From positions 2,170,001-2,234,000 of the forward strand of contig NZ_CP101137.1 of the NCBI RefSeq assembly GCF_028473745.1: 64,000 bases of DNA, written 5' to 3'. The notes below the pieces were generated by a model. It was given only the letters and a program-made list of their open reading frames with translations, did no database searches and had not been told where the DNA came from. Numbering within the stretch: the stretch's first letter is position 1; each line of letters opens with the position of its first letter. The position numbers were made by a program, and so were the translations under genes. Shown here in pieces: positions 57,520 through 64,000 of this stretch. This stretch comes from Streptomyces sp. M92 (GTDB lineage: Bacteria; Actinomycetota; Actinomycetes; Streptomycetales; Streptomycetaceae).

Positions 57520-59553
57520 GTGAAGCGATACTTCCGTGGGCCAATCATGTGGATCGTGCTGGCCGTCCTTGCCGTGGTCGTGTTGATGCAGGTCGTCGGC
57601 TCGTCCGGCGGCTACAAGACGGTGGACACGGGCCAGGTCGTCCAGGCGATCAACGACAACAGGGTCGAGTCGGCCAAGCTGACCACCGGCGACGAGCAGA
57701 AGATCCAGATTCAGCTCAAGGACGGCGAAGAGGTCGAGGGCAGCTCGAAGGTCCAGGCGAGCTACATCGGCGACCAGGGCGAGACGCTCGCCAGCACCCT
57801 GCAGAACAAGTACCAGGACAAGCAGATCCCCGACGGCTACACGGTGTCGCCGTCGAAGCAGAACCCGTTCGTCGGGATCCTGATCACCCTGCTTCCCTTC
57901 GTCCTCATCATCGTCATCGCCCTGTTCCTGATGAATCAGATGCAGGGTGGCGGCTCCCGGGTCATGAACTTCGGCAAGTCCAAGGCCAAGCTCATCACCA
58001 AGGACACTCCCAAGACGACGTTCTCCGACGTCGCCGGGTCCGACGAGGCCGTCGAGGAACTCCACGAGATCAAGGAGTTCCTGCAGGAGCCGGCCAAGTT
58101 CCAGGCCGTCGGCGCCAAGATCCCCAAGGGCGTGCTGCTGTACGGCCCGCCCGGTACCGGCAAGACCCTGCTCGCGCGGGCCGTCGCGGGCGAGGCGGGC
58201 GTGCCCTTCTACTCGATCTCCGGTTCCGACTTCGTCGAGATGTTCGTCGGTGTCGGTGCCTCCCGGGTCCGCGACCTGTTCGAGCAGGCCAAGGCGAACG
58301 CCCCGGCGATCGTCTTCGTCGACGAGATCGACGCGGTCGGCCGCCACCGCGGCGCCGGCCTCGGCGGCGGTCACGACGAGCGCGAGCAGACCCTGAACCA
58401 GCTGCTCGTCGAGATGGACGGCTTCGACGTCAAGGGCGGCGTGATCCTCATCGCCGCGACGAACCGGCCCGACATCCTCGACCCGGCGCTGCTGCGCCCC
58501 GGTCGTTTCGACCGGCAGATCGCCGTCGACCGTCCGGACATGCAGGGCCGTCTGGAGATCCTCAAGGTCCACCAGAAGGGCAAGCCGGTCGCCCCGGACG
58601 TCGACCTGTCGGCCGTCGCCCGCCGTACGCCCGGCATGACCGGTGCCGATCTGGCCAACGTGCTGAACGAGGCCGCCCTGCTGACGGCCCGCAGCGACCA
58701 GAAGCTGATCGACAACCACATGCTGGACGAGGCGATCGACCGTGTGGTCGCGGGCCCGCAGAAGCGGACCCGGATCATGTCGGACAAGGAGAAGAAGATC
58801 ACCGCGTACCACGAGGGCGGTCACGCCCTGGTCGCGGCGGCCTCGCCGAACTCCGACCCGGTACACAAGATCACCATCCTGTCCAGAGGCCGGGCCCTGG
58901 GCTACACGATGGTGCTCCCGGACGAGGACAAGTACTCGACCACGCGCAACGAGATGCTCGACCAGCTCGCCTACATGCTGGGCGGCCGCGCGGCCGAGGA
59001 GCTTGTCTTCCACGACCCGACGACGGGCGCGGCCAACGACATCGAGAAGGCCACCGGCCTCGCTCGGGCGATGGTCACGCAGTACGGCATGACCGATCGC
59101 CTCGGCGCGATCAAGTTCGGCGGCGACAACAGCGAGCCGTTCCTCGGGCGTGAGATGGCCCACCAGCGCGACTATTCGGAAGAGGTCGCCGCGCTGGTCG
59201 ACGAGGAGGTCAAGAAGCTCATCGAGACGGCGCACAACGAGGCCTGGGAGATCCTGGTCGAGAACCGCGACGTCCTCGACAACCTCGTCCTCGCGCTGCT
59301 GGAGAAGGAGACGCTGGGCAAGGAGGAGATCGCCGAGATCTTCTCCCAGATCGTCAAGCGCCCGTCCCGGCCCGCCTGGACCGGCTCCTCGCGCCGTACG
59401 CCGTCGACCCGTCCGCCGGTGCTCTCCCCCAAGGAGCTCGCCCTGACGAACGGAACCAACGGCGCGTCGGCGGCGATCTCCACGGCCAAGAGCGCCACGC
59501 CGGAGCCGGCCCCGGCACCGGAACGAGCCCCGGAGGACCGTCCGGAGAGCTGA
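57520..59553 (+). CDS. ftsH: ATP-dependent zinc metalloprotease FtsH
   Basis: A 677-residue membrane AAA+ protease. Two membrane segments flank an extracytoplasmic domain ([19 protein letters not shown] near residue 10 and [20 protein letters not shown] near 125). AAA+ motifs are [16 protein letters not shown] (Walker A), [15 protein letters not shown] (Walker B) and the [14 protein letters not shown]. The protease site is [10 protein letters not shown] (HExxH). It degrades misfolded membrane proteins. GTG at 57520 is set by GGAGG; ATG 57514 overlaps that site. Confidence 0.96.
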   Translation: MKRYFRGPIMWIVLAVLAVVVLMQVVGSSGGYKTVDTGQVVQAINDNRVESAKLTTGDEQKIQIQLKDGEEVEGSSKVQASYIGDQGETLASTLQNKYQDKQIPDGYTVSPSKQNPFVGILITLLPFVLIIVIALFLMNQMQGGGSRVMNFGKSKAKLITKDTPKTTFSDVAGSDEAVEELHEIKEFLQEPAKFQAVGAKIPKGVLLYGPPGTGKTLLARAVAGEAGVPFYSISGSDFVEMFVGVGASRVRDLFEQAKANAPAIVFVDEIDAVGRHRGAGLGGGHDEREQTLNQLLVEMDGFDVKGGVILIAATNRPDILDPALLRPGRFDRQIAVDRPDMQGRLEILKVHQKGKPVAPDVDLSAVARRTPGMTGADLANVLNEAALLTARSDQKLIDNHMLDEAIDRVVAGPQKRTRIMSDKEKKITAYHEGGHALVAAASPNSDPVHKITILSRGRALGYTMVLPDEDKYSTTRNEMLDQLAYMLGGRAAEELVFHDPTTGAANDIEKATGLARAMVTQYGMTDRLGAIKFGGDNSEPFLGREMAHQRDYSEEVAALVDEEVKKLIETAHNEAWEILVENRDVLDNLVLALLEKETLGKEEIAEIFSQIVKRPSRPAWTGSSRRTPSTRPPVLSPKELALTNGTNGASAAISTAKSATPEPAPAPERAPEDRPES

Positions 59554-59591
59554 CCCGGCTGCTCCCGGCGGCCCCGCCAGGCCCGGAATGT

Positions 59592-59632
59592 ATGCCGTGC
59601 CCCCCAGGTTCTAGCCTTGGGGGGCGCGGCAT
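59592..59632 (+). terminator. Terminator between ftsH and folE
   Basis: A long GC stem, GCCCCCCAGG pairing with CCTTGGGGGGC around a six-base loop, extended by GCCG/CGGC outer arms and followed by ATTTCC. Confidence 0.8.
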
Positions 59633-59675
59633 TTCCGTGTGCCGACCGCAGGACAGGACAGGAACGAGGCACCAG

Positions 59676-60281
59676 ATGACCGACCCCGTGACGCTGGACG
59701 GCGAGGGCCAGATCGGCGAGTTCGACGAGAAGCGGGCCGAGAACGCCGTACGCGAACTGCTGATGGCGGTCGGCGAGGACCCGGACCGCGAGGGGCTGAG
59801 GGAGACGCCGGCGCGGGTGGCGCGGGCGTACAGGGAGATATTCGCGGGACTGTGGCAGCAGCCCGAGGATGTGCTGACGACGACGTTCGACCTCGGGCAC
59901 GACGAGATGGTCCTGGTGAAGGACATCGAGGTGTTCAGTACGTGCGAACACCATCTCGTCCCGTTCCGCGGGGTGGCGCACGTCGGCTACATCCCGTCGA
60001 CCAACGGCAAGATCACCGGCCTGTCCAAGCTGGCCCGCCTGGTGGACGTCTACGCCCGTCGGCCCCAGGTGCAGGAACGTCTCACCACGCAGATCGCCGA
60101 CTCCCTGATGAAGATCCTGGAGCCGCAGGGCGTGATCGTCGTCGTGGAGTGCGAGCACATGTGCATGTCGATGCGCGGCATCCGCAAGCCCGGGGCGAAG
60201 ACCCTGACGTCGGCGGTGCGCGGGCAGCTGCGCGACGTCGCCACGCGCAACGAGGCGATGAGCCTGATCATGGCTCGCTGA
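59676..60281 (+). CDS. folE: GTP cyclohydrolase I
   Basis: A 201-residue enzyme that opens GTP to 7,8-dihydroneopterin triphosphate, the first step of folate synthesis. Zinc and active-site motifs are [13 protein letters not shown] near residue 88 and [17 protein letters not shown] near 150. ATG at 59676 with GAGG upstream. It lies next to the other folate genes but on the opposite strand. Confidence 0.96.
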   Translation: MTDPVTLDGEGQIGEFDEKRAENAVRELLMAVGEDPDREGLRETPARVARAYREIFAGLWQQPEDVLTTTFDLGHDEMVLVKDIEVFSTCEHHLVPFRGVAHVGYIPSTNGKITGLSKLARLVDVYARRPQVQERLTTQIADSLMKILEPQGVIVVVECEHMCMSMRGIRKPGAKTLTSAVRGQLRDVATRNEAMSLIMAR

Positions 60282-60320
60282 CGCCGGGGCCGGGCCGAGC
60301 GGGCGTCCGGCGGACGGGCG

Positions 60321-60803
60321 TCAGGCCGCCGTGGCCGTGCCCTGGTGGTCGTCGTCCTCCGGGAGGCGGCAGACGCGCTCCAGGAAGAGGGCGGCCGCTA
60401 TGACGGCGATGCCCGCCACCACCGAGAAACCGGCGTAGACGGCCTGGTCGCGGCGGGCGGGGACGTCCAGGTACTCCAGCAGGAAGACCGCCGTGCCGCC
60501 GTACACCCCCGCCACCAGGGCGGCCACCAGGGCGCTGGCCTGGCCGAAGACGACCGCGCGGGCCGCCAGCATCGGGTCGACGCCCTTGGCGCCCGGCACA
60601 CGCTCCCGCTGGGCCTTCAGCCGGGCGCGCAGCGAGAGCGCGGTGGCGAGCAGGAACACCGCGATCAGGGCGAGAACGACGGGGGCGGCCAGAGGGACGC
60701 TCGGAAGGCTCCCGAGCGAGTTCCACAGGCGGGCGCCCGCCCAGGACAGGACGCCGGCGACGAGGAACACGCCGACCAGCACCCTGATGCGCAACTCTTT
60801 CAC
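60321..60803 (-). CDS. DUF3180 membrane protein
   Basis: A 160-residue protein with four membrane segments (VLVGVFLVAGVLSWAGARLW, AAPVVLALIAVFLLATALSL, SALVAALVAGVYGGTAVFLL, FSVVAGIAVIAAALFLERVC). DUF3180 genes sit next to folK in Actinobacteria; function unknown. ATG at 60801-60803. It follows folK in the same direction after 79 bases. Confidence 0.9.
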   Translation of the reverse strand: MKELRIRVLVGVFLVAGVLSWAGARLWNSLGSLPSVPLAAPVVLALIAVFLLATALSLRARLKAQRERVPGAKGVDPMLAARAVVFGQASALVAALVAGVYGGTAVFLLEYLDVPARRDQAVYAGFSVVAGIAVIAAALFLERVCRLPEDDDHQGTATAA

Positions 60804-60882
60804 GCTGTTCCGTGTCCCTTCGGTCCCCGGTGCCGGTCTTCGGCGTGGCCGTCGGCCTGGCCGGCCTTCTCGTCCTTAACGA

Positions 60883-61494
60883 CTACTCGGGCAGCCGGAG
60901 TTCCAGGTCGGCGCGGGGCGCGACGCCCTCCCGGGTGACGGTGTCCAGGAGATCGGCGACCGCGCCGTGTCCCGGCAGCTGAGCCTCCGGGTCCACGTCG
61001 TGCCAGGGGGCGAGGACGAAGGCGCGTTCGTGGGCGCGCGGGTGGGGGAGGGTGAGCTGCGGGTCGTCGGAGACGACGTCCGCGTAGGCGACGATGTCGA
61101 CGTCGAGGGTGCGCGGGCCCCAGCGCTCGTCGCGGACCCGGTGGAAGGCCTCCTCGACCGCGTGCGCCCGCTCCAGCAGGGAGGACGGGGGCAGGGTGGT
61201 CTTGAGGATCACGACCGCGTTGAAGTACGACGGCTGGCTGTCCGGGTCGACGCCCCAGGGTTCCGTCTCGTACACCGGCGAGACCCCCTTGACGCGCACG
61301 CCGGGGGTGTCCTCCAGGGCGTCGATCGCCCCCTGGAGGGTCTCCAGGCGGTTGCCGAGGTTGGCGCCCAGGGCGACCACGGCGCGCTTGGGGTTGGACA
61401 GCGTGGTGTCGGCCGCGTCGACCTGCTCGATGACGGAGGCGGGCACCGGCTGTACGGTCGGGTCGCTGGGACCCTTGGTGAAGGGGGCGCTCAT
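60883..61494 (-). CDS. folK: 2-amino-4-hydroxy-6-hydroxymethyldihydropteridine diphosphokinase
   Basis: A 203-residue HPPK that adds pyrophosphate to the pterin before sulfonamide-sensitive condensation. Family motifs: VALGANLGNRLETLQGAIDA, SPVYETEPWGVDPDSQPSYF, and RWGPRTLDVDIVAYADVV with HPRAHERAFVLAPW. An N-terminal extension of about 38 residues precedes the core. The ATG overlaps the folB stop. Confidence 0.95.
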   Translation of the reverse strand: MSAPFTKGPSDPTVQPVPASVIEQVDAADTTLSNPKRAVVALGANLGNRLETLQGAIDALEDTPGVRVKGVSPVYETEPWGVDPDSQPSYFNAVVILKTTLPPSSLLERAHAVEEAFHRVRDERWGPRTLDVDIVAYADVVSDDPQLTLPHPRAHERAFVLAPWHDVDPEAQLPGHGAVADLLDTVTREGVAPRADLELRLPE

Positions 61495-61847
61495 ACACGG
61501 CTCCGGATGATGGTGACGGTCACGTCGTCGAAGGGGACGGTGATCGGTGCGTCCGGCTTGTGGACGCAGACCTCGACCTCCTCGACCCCTTCGTGCTTCA
61601 GACAGACCTGGGCGATGCGCTCGGCGAGTGTCTCGACGAGGTTGACGGGCTCGCCCTCGACGACGGCCACGACCTCCTCGGCCACGATGCCGTAGTGCAC
61701 GGTCTTCGCCAGGTCGTCGTCGGCCGCGGCCGGTCGGGTGTCCAGGCCAAGGACGATGTCCACGAGGAAGGTCTGGCCGTCCTCGCGCTCCTTGGGGAAC
61801 ACACCGTGGTGCCCGCGGGCCTTCAGGCCGCGCAGCGCGACACGATC
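61491..61847 (-). CDS. folB: Dihydroneopterin aldolase
   Basis: A 118-residue FolB that converts dihydroneopterin to hydroxymethyl-dihydropterin and glycolaldehyde. Core sequence: LKARGHHGVFPKEREDGQTF, then TVHYGIVAEEVVAVVEGEP and the VCVHKPDAPI end. GTG at 61847 has GGAG upstream; a GTG at 61859 falls inside that site and is rejected. Confidence 0.94.
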   Translation of the reverse strand, partial: DRVALRGLKARGHHGVFPKEREDGQTFLVDIVLGLDTRPAAADDDLAKTVHYGIVAEEVVAVVEGEPVNLVETLAERIAQVCLKHEGVEEVEVCVHKPDAPITVPFDDVTVTIIRSRV

Positions 61848-62077
61848 CACGCGAATCACTCCTGCAGTCGTCGGTCTCGGCCGTGCGTACCACGTGCGGG
61901 CGGTACGGCGGCCTCAGTCGAATCTACCCGCGGGCACCGACAGCGCCGGGACACGGGGTGTGCGGGGGAGGGCGCACGCCGCGAGGTTTCATCCCGCGTT
62001 TGCCCTGGCGGCCCCGGTGGATCACGGGTTGGTAGCCGCCCATACCCGGTGGCCCGTGATTCCAACCACTTCCGGGA

Positions 62078-62614
62078 TCAGGGTTCACCCGGACCGGTCA
62101 GGGGTGGGTTTCCGGGGCCTTCGTCGTCCTCGTCCTCAGTTCCGGTCTCGGCGAGTACCGGGGAGGCGTGGTGCGACCAGAGCTTCCAGCCGGCGGGCGT
62201 GCGCCGGTACGTGTTGGTGGCGACCACGAGCTGGCCGACGAGCGGGCCGAGCTCGTCGTCGCCCTCGGGTGCGGGGCCGCCGCTGAGGATGTTCTCGGTG
62301 CAGGTCACCAGGGCGGTGTCGCCGGTCACGGAGACGTGCACGTCGGTGAGGAAGAACTGGATGTAGTCGGTGTTCGCCATGATCAGGGCGTAGGAGCGCA
62401 GGACCTCGCCGCGGCCGGTGAGGACCGGCCAGCCGGGGTGTACGCAGGAGACCACGCCGGCGTCGGCCGGGTCGTGGTACGACTCGTCGACGCCCAGGTC
62501 GGACGGAGTGAGCCAGGCCTCGGAGACCTTCTCGAAGTCGCCCTGTTCGAGTGCCTCGTAGAAGGCGGTGTTGGCCGCCTCGACCTGCTCGACGTCGATG
62601 TGCGGGGCGTTCAC
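62078..62614 (-). CDS. Nuclear transport factor 2-like protein
   Basis: A 178-residue SnoaL/NTF2-fold protein (residues 10-150: VEAANTAFYEALEQGDFEKV, HPGWPVLTGRGEVLRSYALI, NTYRRTPAGWKLWSHHASPV). The tail is acidic and Pro-rich. It sits between folP and folB, where actinobacterial genomes usually place such a gene; function unknown. The GTG start overlaps the folP stop (GTGA). Confidence 0.88.
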   Translation of the reverse strand: MNAPHIDVEQVEAANTAFYEALEQGDFEKVSEAWLTPSDLGVDESYHDPADAGVVSCVHPGWPVLTGRGEVLRSYALIMANTDYIQFFLTDVHVSVTGDTALVTCTENILSGGPAPEGDDELGPLVGQLVVATNTYRRTPAGWKLWSHHASPVLAETGTEDEDDEGPGNPPLTGPGEP

Positions 62615-63474
62615 CGGGCTCCCTCGACGGCGCGGGCGACGCGTACGGCGTCGGCGGTGGCGCGGACCTCGTGCACGCGTACGGCCCACGCGCCGGCGTG
62701 TGCGGCGAGGGCGGAGACGGCGGCGGTGGCCGCGTCGCGCTCCCGCGCGGGGGGCGGAGCGGCGTCGGGGCCGGCCAGGACCCGGCCGAGGAAGCGCTTG
62801 CGGGAGGCGGCGACGAGGAGGGGATGGCCGAGGGCGTGGAGGCGGTCGAGGTGGGCGAGGAGGACGAGGTCGTGCTCGGCGTCCTTGGAGAAGCCGAGAC
62901 CGGGGTCGACGACGACGCGGTCGGGGGCGACGCCGCCGTCGAGGACGGCCTCCACGCGGGCGCGCAGTTCGTCGACGACCTCGGTGACGACGTCGGCGTA
63001 GGTGCCGCGGACGTTGCCGCCCTCCAGGAGGCCGCGCCAGTGCATGACGACGAAGGGGGCGCCGGCGTCGGCGACGACCGGGATCATGCGGGGGTCGGCG
63101 AGGCCGCCGCTGACGTCGTTGACCAGGGCGGCGCCGGCGGCGAGTGCCTGGGCGGCGACGGAGGCGCGCATGGTGTCGACGGAGATCGTGACGCCCTCGG
63201 AGGCCAGTCCGCGCACGACCGGGACGACGCGGCGGAGCTCTTCGTCCTCGTCGACGCGGGTGGCCCCGGGGCGGGTGGACTCGCCGCCGACGTCCACGAG
63301 GTCGGCGCCCTCGGCCACCAGGTCGAGGCCGTGCTTGATGGCTGCCGTGGTGTCGAAGAAGCGACCGCCGTCGGAGAAGGAGTCGGGGGTCACGTTGACG
63401 ACTCCCATGACCGCGCAGCGGTCCCATGCGGTCAGTCCCGCGAGGTGGTGGCGGTGGGCGGTCTGCTTGCTCAT
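62611..63474 (-). CDS. folP: Dihydropteroate synthase
   Basis: A 287-residue TIM-barrel enzyme that joins p-aminobenzoate to the pterin, the sulfonamide target. Motifs are MGVVNVTPDSFSDGGRFFD near residue 25, DVGGESTRPGATRV near 60, NDVSGG near 120 and the late VDPGLGFSKD. The ATG at 63472-63474 is chosen; a longer reading of 11 residues is possible. First gene of the folP-NTF2-folB-folK cluster. Confidence 0.96.
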   Translation of the reverse strand: MSKQTAHRHHLAGLTAWDRCAVMGVVNVTPDSFSDGGRFFDTTAAIKHGLDLVAEGADLVDVGGESTRPGATRVDEDEELRRVVPVVRGLASEGVTISVDTMRASVAAQALAAGAALVNDVSGGLADPRMIPVVADAGAPFVVMHWRGLLEGGNVRGTYADVVTEVVDELRARVEAVLDGGVAPDRVVVDPGLGFSKDAEHDLVLLAHLDRLHALGHPLLVAASRKRFLGRVLAGPDAAPPPARERDAATAAVSALAAHAGAWAVRVHEVRATADAVRVARAVEGAR

Positions 63475-64000
63475 GTGTTCAGCGTAGGCCTCCGGCGGTG
63501 GGGCCACTTGGTTGCGGGTGCCTCCGGCGGTTGGGGGTGGGGTGTCTGCGGCGGCCCGTGCGGGATCGGTGGGTGGGGGTGGGGTGTCTGCGGCGGCCTG
63601 TGTGGGTTCGATGGGTGGGGGTGGGGGTGGGGGTGCGTGCGGTGCCGCTGCGGGTTCGGTGGGGGTGCGGGTAGCGCGGTGGGTTTGGTGGTGGGTCGGG
63701 GCCCGCGTCGGGGGTGTCCGTCCTCGGGACGGCGCGGAATCGGTCGGCTACGGGGGTGGACGGTGCGGACGCGCCAACCGCTGGGGGCGGACACCCTCCC
63801 CGGCACGTCCCCTTCCCGCCGTACGCGGCCGACCGCCCGCGCGGGGCGGCCAGCCGCCGGGCGGGCGCCGCGCCATCGTGCGCGGCTGCGGGCGGTGGGG
63901 CTACGCCGCCGGGCTGCGGGCCGCCGTCCCGCCCAGCTGCCGCAGCTGCGGGCAGTCGTGCCTCCCCCAGTGCGTGAACGGCCTGGGAGGTACCCCCAGG
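63475..64000. repeat. G-rich tandem repeats and a dispersed repeat at the right edge
   Basis: From about 63530 to 63670 the + strand carries GGGTGGGGGTGGGG-type tracts in units of about 42 bases (GGTGTCTGCGGCGGCC at 63541 and 63583). They can form G-quadruplexes on the + strand upstream of folP. Further right lie copies of the GGCTGCGGGCAGTCGTGCC repeat (near 63943) and CCTGGGAGGTACCCCCAGG, a palindromic repeat, at the edge. I see no gene; short frames here are translations of the repeats. Confidence 0.7.

Noticed and set aside
63471..63806. Pro/His-rich frame at the right edge
   Set aside because: It is a translation of the G-rich tandem repeats.

Overview
The window is high-GC actinobacterial chromosome and almost certainly Streptomyces. 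Signs are the codon bias, frequent GTG starts, GTGA/ATGA gene overlaps, a TipAL thiopeptide sensor with its promoter, a WhiJ-like XRE/DUF397/ATPase set, a Zur-controlled set of zinc-free ribosomal proteins, and the order ppa - D,D-carboxypeptidase - DUF2342 - tilS - hpt - ftsH - folE / folP-NTF2-folB-folK, which matches my memory of the Streptomyces coelicolor core around ftsH.

Layout. (1) 1-23.7 kb: a lipopeptide NRPS cluster. One leftward operon encodes an SbnA/SbnB pair for L-2,3-diaminopropionate, an MbtH protein and two NRPS subunits (A-PCP-C-A-PCP, then C-A-PCP-C running off the left edge). A divergent rightward operon encodes two acyl-CoA dehydrogenase-like proteins, an acyl carrier protein, a stand-alone condensation protein and a fatty acyl-AMP ligase. 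These would activate, desaturate and transfer a lipid tail onto the first amino acid, because the first NRPS has no starter condensation domain. A DUF1015 protein and a large AfsR-type SARP regulator close the cluster. (2) About 24.1 kb: a degenerate 3' half of a tRNA-Thr(CGU) gene followed by its terminator. This looks like the attR scar of an element inserted into a tRNA gene and suggests that the NRPS cluster to its left was acquired.

(3) 24.3-41 kb: core-like genes. They are a glycosyltransferase, a family A DNA polymerase, a Clp-N/HTH protein, a DUF2786 protein, a lipoprotein, a zinc-starvation ribosomal block with a Zur-like box, a WhiJ-like regulatory trio, an aldehyde dehydrogenase, a PadR-controlled ABC exporter, glutamate decarboxylase and tipA. 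(4) 41.2-49 kb: a compact RiPP cluster inserted between tipA and the dedA/ppa region. A 60-residue, cysteine-free precursor with linaridin-like leader features and a PEGVA core motif sits among an ABC exporter, an FAD oxidoreductase, a SAM methyltransferase, an IS-like HTH protein, an alpha/beta hydrolase, a small membrane protein and an HTTM-like membrane protein. I read it as a linaridin (pegvadin-like) cluster and consider it the most interesting system in the window.

(5) 49.2-64 kb: housekeeping genes. They are a DedA protein, a ThrE-type exporter, ppa, a D,D-carboxypeptidase, a DUF2342 metalloprotease-like protein, tilS, hpt, ftsH and the folate genes folE, folK, folB and folP. The window ends in G-rich tandem repeats and dispersed Streptomyces intergenic repeats.
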